Notes: generated by a model not told the origin, from the sequence alone. DNA of 32,611 bases from Prescottella defluvii (GCF_000738775.1 NZ_JPOC01000053.1:1-32611); one strand, 5' to 3'; shown: positions 18,801 to 26,002, counted from the first letter of the stretch. Made by a program: numbers and translations.

Positions 18801-20492
18801 ATGAGTACGCCGCACAATCCGACACGAGCACTGATTGTCGTTCGACTGTCGCGCGTCACCGACGCGACCACTTCACCCGAGCGCCAGCTGGATGCATGTC
18901 GCGCGCTGTGCGAAAAGCGCGGATACGAGGTTGTCGGCATCGCCAAGGACTTGGACGTATCCGCCGGCCTCACGACCCCGTTCCAGCGCCCGCAACTCGG
19001 GGGCTGGCTCGAGAATCGGTTTCATGAGTTCGACGTGATCGTCGTCTACCGGATGGATCGCATCGTTCGGCGGTTGCTCGACCTGGCCGATCTAATCCGA
19101 TGGGGACAGACTCACTCGGTCTCGCTAGTGAGCGCCACCGAGTCGTTCCTGGACCTGACGTCACCGTTTGGGGACATCATCGCGTTGTTGGTGGCGAAGG
19201 TAGCCGAGCTGGAGCTGGAGGCGATCAGCTCTCGAATCGCATCCGCGTACACCCACAATCGGCAGCTCGGGAAATGGACCGGAGGTGCCCAGCTTCCCTG
19301 GGGGTACCTTCCTCGCCAGACCGACGATGGTTGGCGGTTGTTCCCCGATCCCGAAGCCGTCCAAGTGATCCACGAGGTTGCCGAGCGCGTCCTATCCGGT
19401 GAGCCGCTACGAGCAATCGCTCACGACTTGAACGAACGCAAGGTTCCGACGGCCAAGGACCGCATGAACGCTCACCTGGGCCGCGATCTGAAGGGCTATC
19501 AGTGGGCCTCGCAGGGGCTCAAGCGGTCGTTGACGCAGCCGACGATGCTTGGGTACGTGACGGTGCGTGAACCGAAGCGGAACGCGAACGGCGAGATCCT
19601 GCGGGATGCACGCGGACGAAAGATGTTCGAGGCCGAGGACGTTCTACGAGGCCCTGACGGCTCGCCTATCCAGCGGGCCGAGCCGATCCTGACCAAGCAT
19701 GTGTTCGACCAGCTCGGCGTGGAGCTGGCAGGCCGCGAGAACCGGAAGGAGCCGACCAAGCGGTCGACAGCACTGCTTCTTCAAGTCATCTTCTGCGGAG
19801 TCTGTGGGCGGCCGTGTTACCGACTGAAGGGTGGCCAGGGCCGTCGGCCCCGCTATCGGTGCTCGTCAGCGCAATACAAGTCCACCTGCGGCAACGGCTC
19901 AGTCGTGATGGAGGAACTCGACAATCTAGTCGAATCGTCGGTTCTTGCACTCATGGGTGATTCCGGGCGGCTGCAACGGATTTGGGATGCGGGCGAGGAC
20001 AACGCAGCCGAGCTAGCAGACCTGGACACCACCCTCGCCGACCTTGCCGGCCAGGTAGGGCGAGGACCATACAGAGCAGGTACGCCGCAGCGTGCGGCAC
20101 TCGATGCGAACATCGAGGCGCTCGACAAGCGCCGAGAGGAGCTGGCTGCAGCAACCACCAGGCCCGCTGGCTGGACCTGGCAGCCGACCGGCGAAACGTT
20201 CCGCGACTGGTGGGAGTCTCTGGACCTCACCGAACAGAACGTCTATCTCCGCACGATGGGCGTCAAGGTCACGTTCGAGAAGCGCGAAGAGCTGCAGGTT
20301 CATCTGGAGCTGGGCGAGCTGCGGAAGATGGCCGAGGAGGTCAAGACTGCCGGAATAATCGAGACGATCACCGAGAGGTTCTCCACGATGGCCGAGCAGG
20401 GCATCCAGGGAATGGAGATCTTCCACGACAAGGCGGTTGTCGTCATGAAGACGGGCGAGCGGTTCGAGATCCCGCGAGGAGAGGCCGAGTAG
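18801..20492 (+). CDS. large serine integrase of element 2
   Basis: A 563-aa phage-type serine recombinase, expected to join attP and attB through a 5'-phosphoserine. The catalytic domain is at about 8-150, with S17 in VVRLSRVTD, the arginine-rich YRMDRIVRR and a long E helix. The recombinase domain follows (about 170-300), then a zinc ribbon (CGVCGRPC, then two further cysteines about 30-40 residues on) and a coiled-coil segment (about 400-440). The length is normal and all key residues are present. The ATG at 18801 has GGAG upstream and lies only 18 nt from the att core. In the integrated state its promoter must therefore lie in host or element 1 DNA; in the circle the right end at 28.7 kb would be upstream. 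Confidence 0.95.
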   Translation: MSTPHNPTRALIVVRLSRVTDATTSPERQLDACRALCEKRGYEVVGIAKDLDVSAGLTTPFQRPQLGGWLENRFHEFDVIVVYRMDRIVRRLLDLADLIRWGQTHSVSLVSATESFLDLTSPFGDIIALLVAKVAELELEAISSRIASAYTHNRQLGKWTGGAQLPWGYLPRQTDDGWRLFPDPEAVQVIHEVAERVLSGEPLRAIAHDLNERKVPTAKDRMNAHLGRDLKGYQWASQGLKRSLTQPTMLGYVTVREPKRNANGEILRDARGRKMFEAEDVLRGPDGSPIQRAEPILTKHVFDQLGVELAGRENRKEPTKRSTALLLQVIFCGVCGRPCYRLKGGQGRRPRYRCSSAQYKSTCGNGSVVMEELDNLVESSVLALMGDSGRLQRIWDAGEDNAAELADLDTTLADLAGQVGRGPYRAGTPQRAALDANIEALDKRREELAAATTRPAGWTWQPTGETFRDWWESLDLTEQNVYLRTMGVKVTFEKREELQVHLELGELRKMAEEVKTAGIIETITERFSTMAEQGIQGMEIFHDKAVVVMKTGERFEIPRGEAE

Positions 20493-20569
20493 TGACCGGG
20501 CACCGGGGTCGGTCAAAAGCAGGCAGGCCCCGGCACCCTCGGAACCGAGGACCGTTCCGCTGCGTCTGA
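20492..20569 (+). CDS. possible 25-aa basic peptide
   Basis: A GTG overlapping the integrase stop opens a frame TGHRGRSKAGRPRHPRNRGP and ends in CV. It is very basic. The start overlap suggests coupling, but the frame is too short to be sure. Confidence 0.25.
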   Translation: MTGHRGRSKAGRPRHPRNRGPFRCV

Positions 20570-20575
20570 GTCGGT

Positions 20576-20671
20576 ATGGGCGACGAACGAGAAGACTTCA
20601 TACTGTGGGAGTTGGAGATCCTGCGAGACCGCTGGAGGTCCCAGGAGGACCCAGAGAGTTGGATCCCGTAA
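20576..20671 (+). CDS. possible 31-aa acidic peptide
   Basis: ATG at 20576 encodes GDEREDFILWELEILRDRW plus a short tail, a charged amphipathic helix. It lies between the integrase and a hairpin terminator at 20674, which supports a real 3' end. No family is recognised. Confidence 0.35.
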   Translation: MGDEREDFILWELEILRDRWRSQEDPESWIP

Positions 20672-20673
20672 AG

Positions 20674-20694
20674 GAGCCGCAAGTCCTGCGGCTC
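20674..20694 (+). terminator. hairpin terminator after integrase unit
   Basis: GAGCCGCA (20674-20681) pairs perfectly with TGCGGCTC (20687-20694), followed by an AT-rich stretch. It is also the first of the long hairpin series. Confidence 0.6.
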
Positions 20695-20770
20695 ACAATT
20701 GTTGTGGACGCCCATTAATTGGGTGGAGCCGACCCTTGTGCAATCCCTATTTCCCCAGCCTTAATCCCTT

Positions 20771-21633
20771 CCGGCAATTCCGAATTGGCGGCCATCCGTT
20801 TATTGCATCCGGTAATTGCCCCTCGGGCCGGCACCCGAATTAGTCGGACCGCTATTACTCCACCCCGATTGGCCGGCTCTTGTCCCGCCGACCCGGCGGG
20901 AGTACCCTCGAATCAGTCCGCCGGATCGGGCGGACATGTGGTCGTGTCCTCAATCTGAGCGTCGCCATTGTGGCCCCCCAGGAGCCACGGAGAGCGACTA
21001 ACCCACCATGGCATGGATGGTTGGGTGGGTACGCACCTTAAGGCCGTCAGCGTGGACGCTAGAGGCCCGCATCAAAGTGCATGCTGGTCAAGCATGGTTT
21101 TTGCTGCCCTACGCGGGCGCGCGCATCAGAGGATATCTTTGATCTAGTCCTGCAGCTGCAGGAAGATTGAGTGAGGGAACCCCCTTTAGGGGGTTCCCGA
21201 ACTAGGGAACTAGGGGATTCTCCTTAAGAGAATCCCTATCTAGATATATTATTAGGAGCCCCTTTGAAGGGGCTCCAATAACCATTCTTTAATGGTTGAT
21301 AATAACCCCCCGAAGGGGGTTCTCAGCGGCACCTGAGGGTGCCATTTGGAGCGCCAACAATGGCGCATCTGGAGGGTCCAGAATGACTCCTGGGAGGAGC
21401 CATAAATGGCTCTAGAGCAACTCCTCTGCCATTCAAAGAATGGCGAATACGACACCTTCGGTGCGCTTTGTTTTGGTGTCTACCATCTGCCTACTCGGCC
21501 TCGCCAACCCTGGGCCCCCATCCGTGGTTGAGGGGGCCGGGCTGGCTCCTGAGCCTCATACGGCAGATGCCAGCCACAGCCCCAGGTTACAGATCGGTAA
21601 CAGGCACCTGGATGCGGGAGAGAGGCCCGCATC
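20771..21633. repeat. tandem array of about 28 different hairpins
   Basis: A gene-free region packed with short inverted repeats one after another, each with its own sequence. The best have 6-10 perfect pairs and loops of 3-7 nt: 20884-20900, 20916-20935, 21175-21198 (10 bp, TTTA loop), 21214-21236 (9 bp), 21255-21276 (9 bp, TTGA), 21280-21297, 21304-21321 (CGAA), 21328-21343 (TGAG), 21351-21366 (ACAA), 21368-21382, 21397-21412 (TAAA), 21428-21444, 21513-21538, 21586-21601 and 21611-21633 (8 bp). Gaps between neighbours in 21149-21444 are mostly 0-15 nt. No coding potential is seen. It could be a large structured RNA or a DNA structure; not a known repeat family to me. Confidence 0.85.
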
Positions 21634-21669
21634 TAGCCGTGAGTTCCGACACACATCCTGAGGAGAGGC

Positions 21670-22188
21670 ATGAACACCAACATCATCGGCCGAGTCGAGA
21701 CCTCGGCATCCGGCATCGAGTACGTCCGCCCGCTCAGCACGGCGGACGCCAAGCTGGTGCCGAACAAGGTCGACAAGTGGCGACGCGAGAACCCGAACCA
21801 CGTGGTCAGGCAAGAGGTGGAATCGACCGGCGGGGCCTGGGTCCAGTTCTGGGGATTCCGCGTCTACTACGGCCCGTGCGCCGACTGCGACGGGCTCGTC
21901 CACACCCGCCGGAAGATCTCGCACAAGAAGAACGGAAGCACCGACACCGGTCGGTGGCCGAAGTACTGCACCGACTGCAGCGAGAAGCGGCACGCGGCAC
22001 ACAACGCAGCCGCAGCTGAGCGGATGCGGAACCTGCGGAACCTGCGGAAGAGTCGGAGAGAGAACCTGCTGGCACAAGGCGTCACCCCTCGGCAGCCGGG
22101 TAGGCCGAAGGGATCGTGGAGCACCCCCGCCAGCGAGCCGTGTGGCTCCTGGATCAGGACCGTCCCCAATATGAGTTACGTCACTTAG
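21670..22188 (+). CDS. zinc-ribbon, AT-hook-like DNA-binding protein
   Basis: A 172-aa protein, ATG at 21670 with GAGGAGAGG upstream. Two CxxC knuckles, CADC (about 74-77) and CTDC (about 100-103), suggest a zinc ribbon. A basic Arg-rich helix (about 107-130) and RQPGRPKGS, an AT-hook-like motif, follow. It is the only mid-sized early gene of element 2 and lies between two hairpin clusters. A regulator or replication factor is possible but unproven; the family is not recognised. Confidence 0.7.
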   Translation: MNTNIIGRVETSASGIEYVRPLSTADAKLVPNKVDKWRRENPNHVVRQEVESTGGAWVQFWGFRVYYGPCADCDGLVHTRRKISHKKNGSTDTGRWPKYCTDCSEKRHAAHNAAAAERMRNLRNLRKSRRENLLAQGVTPRQPGRPKGSWSTPASEPCGSWIRTVPNMSYVT

Positions 22189-22224
22189 AGGACTGAAACT
22201 GTGTTCCGTATTTCTACTGAAGAT

Positions 22225-22252
22225 TTGAAAGGGGAAAGACATCCCTTATGAA
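22225..22252 (+). promoter_or_regulatory. sigma-70-like promoter before hairpin cluster
   Basis: TTGAAA (22225-22230), 16 bp, then TATGAA (22247-22252). It points to a start near 22259, directly before a series of hairpins that ends in an intrinsic terminator. Confidence 0.5.
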
Positions 22253-22258
22253 CGTGCG

Positions 22259-22487
22259 AGCTTGAGCGCCGGTGGGGTCGGTGCTCGTTCGCATCCGACG
22301 AGTCCCCAGCTCGTCGGAGGTCGGTCGGTGTTGCTCTCTTCTCCGCCGACCGCCTGAACTTCCCGAGGTTGCCTGACCTCGGTAGGCCGCTGCTTCATCA
22401 GCGGATAAGGGACATGGCCTGTCCCGACTCCTAGTGAGAAGTAAGAGCCCCCGGTCTGTCTCGTCGGACAGCAGACCGGGGGTTTTT
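22259..22487 (+). ncRNA. candidate structured ncRNA, about 230 nt
   Basis: Between the promoter-like pair and a strong terminator lie seven consecutive helices: 22264-22286 (8 bp, one G-U), 22294-22318 (9 bp), 22322-22352 (7 bp), 22363-22382 (7 bp), 22387-22404 (6 bp), 22409-22425 (6 bp) and the terminator stem 22448-22482 (11 bp). No open frame with a ribosome binding site is present. It matches no RNA family I know. It is not a tRNA, as no T-arm or acceptor stem can be formed. Confidence 0.6.
22448..22487 (+). terminator. Rho-independent terminator
   Basis: CCCCCGGTCTG (22448-22458) pairs with CAGACCGGGGG (22472-22482), followed by TTTTT. It ends the candidate ncRNA. Confidence 0.9.
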
Positions 22488-22530
22488 CTCGGCCCCTACC
22501 TGATAGCCCTACCCCGAAAGGAGGCCCGCC

Positions 22531-22683
22531 ATGCGGACCTGTCGATCCGGTCAACACCATATCCACGGCCCCGCGGACCTCCGCCGCGATGGCCGGTGCA
22601 TCCGCTGCAGCCGCGCCACACAGCGCGCGTACCGAGTCCGGTGCCGAGATGCACTGCGGACACTGCAGGCGCTTGCCGAATAG
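22531..22683 (+). CDS. 50-aa Cys/His zinc-finger-like protein
   Basis: ATG at 22531 has a strong ribosome binding site, AAAGGAGG, 9 nt upstream. The product has C4...H9/H10/H12 and CIRC (about 25-28), then a basic helix (SRATQRAYRVRCRDALR). This C-x-H, CxxC plus basic-helix layout is common in tiny actinophage proteins of unknown function. It is likely to bind zinc and nucleic acid. Confidence 0.7.
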   Translation: MRTCRSGQHHIHGPADLRRDGRCIRCSRATQRAYRVRCRDALRTLQALAE

Positions 22684-22741
22684 GCCGAGTGCCGGCCAGC
22701 CAAACACCGCCTGAGATCCACGGAGACGGACGAGTACCGCC

Positions 22742-22842
22742 ACCTCCAGAGTGGAGGTACCCCCAAGATCCCGAGGGCTCAGAAGCCCTCACAGCGGCAC
22801 GATGCCGCACGCACCCACGAGGCCACGACCCCACGTCGTGGC
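22742..22842. repeat. cluster of four consecutive hairpins
   Basis: 22742-22758 (7 bp, GAG loop), 22773-22790 (7 bp, CAGA loop), 22794-22808 (6 bp, CGA loop) and 22822-22842 (8 bp, CCCAC loop). All are perfect and of unrelated sequence, in a 188-bp gap between two small genes. Confidence 0.8.
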
Positions 22843-22871
22843 TTGTCGCATTTCCAGAGGAGAGAACACGC

Positions 22872-23015
22872 ATGAACGCACCGACCGAGACAACCGCAGA
22901 CGCTGTCGAGTACCGAGGCCCGCATCGGGTCTGGAACGTCGGCCCCGAGGCCGTCGTCACCCTCACTGGCCATCCGTTCGATGGCCTGCAGATCACCCAT
23001 TGGTCGGTGGACTGA
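22872..23015 (+). CDS. 47-aa hypothetical protein
   Basis: ATG at 22872 with GAGGAGAG upstream. The second half (PHRVWNVGPEAVVTLTGHPFDG) looks like a small beta fold. It overlaps the next start by TGATG. No family is recognised. Confidence 0.6.
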   Translation: MNAPTETTADAVEYRGPHRVWNVGPEAVVTLTGHPFDGLQITHWSVD

Positions 23016-23077
23016 TGAGCATCTACCTCGCCGCTGGCGCTGCGATGGCGCTGGACGCCTGGAGGCTCGCCCGATGA
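23015..23077 (+). CDS. 20-aa peptide, translationally coupled
   Basis: ATG overlaps the previous stop (TGATG) and its own stop overlaps the next start (ATGA). The product is MSIYLAAGAAMALDAWRLAR, an amphipathic or membrane-associated helix. The double overlap supports translation, though it may serve only for coupling. Confidence 0.4.
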   Translation: MSIYLAAGAAMALDAWRLAR

Positions 23078-23280
23078 ACGCAGAAGCCCGAGAGGCCGCG
23101 TTCCAGCGGCACCTGCAGATGTCCACCAAGTACATCGAAGCCATCCACGAGGCGGGAGACCTCGCCTGGTTCGAGGAGCTGCACCCGCGCCGGTACGTGA
23201 TCCTCGCTCAGCTCGGGATGGATGACGACATCGAAGAGATCGACCTACGCCGTGCGCTGTTTATGCGCCGATACCGATAG
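23074..23280 (+). CDS. 68-aa hypothetical protein
   Basis: A helical protein (EAREAAFQRHLQMSTKYIEA...WFEELHPRRY) with an acidic centre. It starts within the stop of the preceding peptide (ATGA) and lies 20 nt before the scaffold-like gene. No family is recognised. Confidence 0.6.
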   Translation: MNAEAREAAFQRHLQMSTKYIEAIHEAGDLAWFEELHPRRYVILAQLGMDDDIEEIDLRRALFMRRYR

Positions 23281-23300
23281 CTCAAAGGAGAGATGAGCAG

Positions 23301-23756
23301 ATGCAAGAAACACAGACCGCTGTTCCCGGCCCTGAGAGCCACGCTGATGAGGTTTCTACCGATTCGAGTATCTCGGGTACCCCTGACACCGATGGCGGTG
23401 CTCAGCGCACCAGCAAAGAAGCCCGGTACCGAGTCGAGCGGAACCAGGCCCGCGAGGAGCTGACCGCTGCCCAGGCTCGCATCGAGCGGATGCAGCGAGC
23501 CGAGGTCGAGCGACTGGCTGCGGACGCAGGCCTGGCACATGCGTCCGACGTGTTCACCCTCAGCGGGAACGAGCCGGTCGACTACCTCGACGACGACGGC
23601 AACGTGGACCCGGAGAAGGTCGCGGCGGATGTCGCCGCCGTCCTAGCCGAGCGTCCCGGCCTGCGGAAAAACGTCCCCGCGTTCGATCCCTCGCAGGGCA
23701 CCGGAGGCACCAAGCCGAAGTCGGCCGCCCCGACGTGGGGCGCACTGTTCCAGTGA
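23301..23756 (+). CDS. capsid scaffolding-like protein
   Basis: A 151-aa acidic protein with GGAGAG upstream. It has a disordered N-terminus, a coiled-coil segment (about 35-75: ARYRVERNQAREELTAAQAR), VDYLDDDGNVDPEKVAADVAAVL (about 93-115) and a Pro/Gly/Lys C-terminus ending WGALFQ. Length, layout and position directly before the capsid gene match the scaffolding proteins of siphophages infecting actinobacteria. It would guide assembly of the shell from the capsid protein and be removed later. Confidence 0.75.
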   Translation: MQETQTAVPGPESHADEVSTDSSISGTPDTDGGAQRTSKEARYRVERNQAREELTAAQARIERMQRAEVERLAADAGLAHASDVFTLSGNEPVDYLDDDGNVDPEKVAADVAAVLAERPGLRKNVPAFDPSQGTGGTKPKSAAPTWGALFQ

Positions 23757-23760
23757 CTTC

Positions 23761-23884
23761 GAACGCTGTGGTCTGTGGCTGACAGCGTTCACCTAAAGGG
23801 GCTGTGCCCCATAAGGATTTGGTCTGTGACCGTCTCCTGATCCACCCCATATCAAGGCCTCCAGCAATCGAGCTGGGGGCCCTT
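23761..23884 (+). repeat. hairpin cluster ending in a terminator-like stem before the capsid gene
   Basis: Four consecutive hairpins: 23761-23790 (9 bp, 12-nt loop), 23798-23810 (5 bp, TGT loop), 23821-23831 (4 bp, TGT loop) and 23854-23884 (10 bp plus 2 after a bulge, followed by TTTCC). The last lies about 25 nt before the capsid ATG and could modulate read-through from the scaffold gene. Confidence 0.7.
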
Positions 23885-23909
23885 TCCTATATGTCCAGGA
23901 GGACACACC

Positions 23910-24737
23910 ATGGCAGTTCTGAACAACAACCTCGCCAACGCCTTCACCCCGGAGGACTACGGCAAGCTGATCGACACCGAGGTCGACGCGAAGTCTGTGG
24001 CCTTCCAGGCCGCAACCGTCGTCAACACCGACAAGCACCAGGTTCGTTTCCCGGTGCTGCTCTCGGATCCCGAGACCGGCTGGTACGCCGAGAACACCCC
24101 GATCACCCTGGTCGACCCGGAGACGAACGAGATCGTCGTGATCCCGTCCAAGGTTGCGGGTCTGACCCAGGTCTCGAATGAGGCTGTCGACGACACCGAT
24201 CCGGCGGTTGCCGCGATCATCGGCCAGGCGCTGGCTCGTGACATCGGCAAGAAGATCGATGCCGCGTTCTTCGGCAACACCGTCACCAACGGCCCGTCGG
24301 GCCTGCTCTCGGTCTCGGGTGTCCAGATGGTCGACACCGGAGCTGGTTGGACCACGCTCGATTACGTCCACGACGCGAAGTCTCAGGCGATGGCCCACGG
24401 TGCCGACCTGACCCACATCGTCCTGGCCCCGGACGTGGCTCTGGCGCTGTCCAAGGCCAAGACCGGCACCGGCTCGAACCAGGGCCTGCTCGAGACCGTC
24501 GACGACGGAATCAAGCTCGCTGGCCTGATCGCTCTCGTCTCGCCTGCGGTCACCCCCGGCAACGCTTGGGCTCTGGATTCCTCGCAGGTCATGACCGTCC
24601 GCCGCAAGGGCACCACGGTCAGCCAGTCGAAGGATGCCGCGTTCGGTTCGGATGCAACCCAGATCCGCGCCGTCTCTCGAGTCGGATTCGGTTACGCGAA
24701 TCCGGCGGGCATCGTCCGGCTCTACGACGCTGCCTGA
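23910..24737 (+). CDS. HK97-type major capsid protein
   Basis: A 275-aa capsid protein, ATG at 23910 with AGGAGG upstream. Features of the HK97 fold are a short N-arm, the E-loop region (VRFPVLLSDPETGWYAENTPI), the spine helix (AVAAIIGQALARDIGKKIDAAFFG) and P-domain strands. It ends GFGYANPAGIVRLYDAA. The length is normal for capsid proteins that use a separate scaffold. It is unrelated at sequence level to the protease-capsid fusion of element 1. Confidence 0.93.
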   Translation: MAVLNNNLANAFTPEDYGKLIDTEVDAKSVAFQAATVVNTDKHQVRFPVLLSDPETGWYAENTPITLVDPETNEIVVIPSKVAGLTQVSNEAVDDTDPAVAAIIGQALARDIGKKIDAAFFGNTVTNGPSGLLSVSGVQMVDTGAGWTTLDYVHDAKSQAMAHGADLTHIVLAPDVALALSKAKTGTGSNQGLLETVDDGIKLAGLIALVSPAVTPGNAWALDSSQVMTVRRKGTTVSQSKDAAFGSDATQIRAVSRVGFGYANPAGIVRLYDAA

Positions 24738-24777
24738 CTTGACATACCCAGGGAACGGCTCGGACTACCGTGTCAGC

Positions 24778-24939
24778 ATGAACGGACGCACTCTCAAGAT
24801 CCTTGGTATCGCGCTGGGCGCATTCGCGGTTGCCGTCTTTCGGGTGACCGATGAGGACGTCTATCGCCACCGAGAGGAACAACGCAGGAAGCACTACGGG
24901 GACCATCCGCGATGGACCGACAAGAATCGCTGGGAGTAG
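24778..24939 (+). CDS. 53-aa single-pass membrane protein
   Basis: ATG at 24778. Residues 7-21 (KILGIALGAFAVAVF) form one hydrophobic helix and the remainder is charged (EDVYRHREEQRRKHYGDHPRW). TTGACA at 24739-24744 could be part of a promoter, and a perfect hairpin at 24956-24981 closes the unit. The function is unknown. Confidence 0.55.
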   Translation: MNGRTLKILGIALGAFAVAVFRVTDEDVYRHREEQRRKHYGDHPRWTDKNRWE

Positions 24940-24955
24940 CCCGGACTAACGAAAG

Positions 24956-24981
24956 CCCCGCACACCCGAAGGTGTGCGGGG
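24956..24981. terminator. perfect hairpin terminator
   Basis: CCCCGCACACC (24956-24966) pairs with GGTGTGCGGGG (24971-24981) around a CGAA tetraloop. It lies between a plus-strand gene and the end of a minus-strand frame and may serve both. Confidence 0.75.
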
Positions 24982-25024
24982 TGTCGACGGGAACGAGTCT
25001 GGGGACAGTCGCCACCGGCTAGGG

Positions 25025-25201
25025 CTACTCCTCGAACGCGGCGAGTAGTCCGCCGTCCCCGATCACGGGGATGTCCTGGATCGAGAGGGCCTCGCCCAGC
25101 TCCTGGCTCGGCTCGCCGAGTACCTCTGCAAAGAACGCGTCTAGGCCGTCGAGGGCCTGACCGCTGGTGTCTGTTGTCTGCACCAGCACATGGTCACACA
25201 C
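25025..25201 (-). CDS. small acidic hypothetical protein
   Basis: A minus-strand frame of 54-58 aa (GTG at 25201 or 25189). The product QTTDTSGQALDGLDAFFAEV...EEALSIQDIPVIGDGGLLAAFEE-like tail is acidic and protein-like. It is the only minus-strand candidate in the structural part of element 2. No strong ribosome binding site is seen. Confidence is limited. Confidence 0.4.
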   Translation of the reverse strand: MCDHVLVQTTDTSGQALDGLDAFFAEVLGEPSQELGEALSIQDIPVIGDGGLLAAFEE

Positions 25202-25210
25202 ACGCCAGTG

Positions 25211-25349
25211 CCCGAGCCTCGCTCGGGCTCGGCCTGGCCCCTCGGCTGGCCCCTCGGCCTGGCCGAGGGGCCTGGTGCTGAGGCCCGAGGCTGTGCCTCG
25301 CCCTCGCCCTGGTGGTGCCTCAGGTGCCCTCCGAGGGCGCATGCACCTG
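25211..25349. repeat. cluster of five hairpins
   Basis: 25211-25227 (7 bp, CTC loop), 25248-25272 (10 bp, CCTGG loop), 25286-25300 (6 bp, TGT loop), and 25321-25349, an outer 7-bp stem enclosing 25326-25338 (5 bp, CCG loop). This is the fourth such cluster in element 2, in the gap before the small-terminase gene. Confidence 0.75.
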
Positions 25350-25630
25350 TGGATCAGTCGCAAGATTCAAGAATAATCCCAGGTCAGCGTAGGTTTCTGA
25401 CCTCTCCGAATCGAGGGGTCACCTACCCCCACCCCGGTTACCCCCCCCACCACGGGTCTGACCGGGTGGTAATGCGCCTGGCATATCCGATGCCGTGGCA
25501 TCCAGCTGATTTATCCGACGCTCTCGCGATGCCGAGCCGCTCCGCCAGCGATTTTTCTGGCACCGAATTTCCCCTGACCTGCACGAACGGCCCTCCGCGG
25601 GCCTCTCAAACGACCCATAAAGGAGGCCTG
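25350..25630 (+). promoter_or_regulatory. leader of the small-terminase operon with shared dyad
   Basis: A 280-bp gene-free stretch. It contains ATGCCGTGGCAT (25490-25501), the same 12-mer found twice in the control region of element 1, and a related half-site just upstream (ATGCGCCTGGCAT at 25472-25484 region). A C-rich tract lies at 25425-25450. It may hold a promoter, an operator or a packaging start site. Confidence 0.45.
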
Positions 25631-26002
25631 ATGGCCGAGAAACCAGAGATTCCCAGAGCCCCAAAGGGCCTTTTAGCCCGTGGAAAGCAGCTCTGGCGCG
25701 AGCTGCACGAGGTCTACGACTTCGCAGACGCTCCCGAACGGAGGGCCATCCTCGAGGAGGCCTGCCGGACCGCTGACGTGGTCAAACGGCTGCAGGCAGT
25801 AGTCGACGCAGCCGACGATCTCCGCGTACGAGGCTCGCAGGGGCAGCCGGTGGCCATGCCCGAGCTGCAGGAGCTGCGGCAGTACCGGGCGCAGATGGCG
25901 CAGCTACTCAAGGCGCTGTCGTGTCCCGACGACGAGGAGACCCTGTCTCGGTCCGAGCTGGGCAAGCTCGGCGCTGCAGCTCGCTGGAAGCCGGGTGCCT
26001 GA
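25631..26002 (+). CDS. small terminase subunit (P27-like)
   Basis: A 123-aa protein with a strong AAAGGAGG ribosome binding site. It begins with the typical motif PKGLLARGKQLWRELHEVYDF, followed by LEEACRTADVVKRLQAVV, a GQPVAMPELQELRQYRAQMAQLL segment and a short disordered tail. This is the usual pattern of P27-type small terminases of actinophages. It would select DNA for packaging with a large terminase supplied in trans. The stop overlaps the next start (TGATG). Confidence 0.8.
   Translation: MAEKPEIPRAPKGLLARGKQLWRELHEVYDFADAPERRAILEEACRTADVVKRLQAVVDAADDLRVRGSQGQPVAMPELQELRQYRAQMAQLLKALSCPDDEETLSRSELGKLGAAARWKPGA

Noticed and set aside
22385-22406. anticodon-arm-like hairpin with CAT
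   Set aside because: The loop has 6 nt and no D or T arms flank it; it fits better as one helix of the hairpin series.
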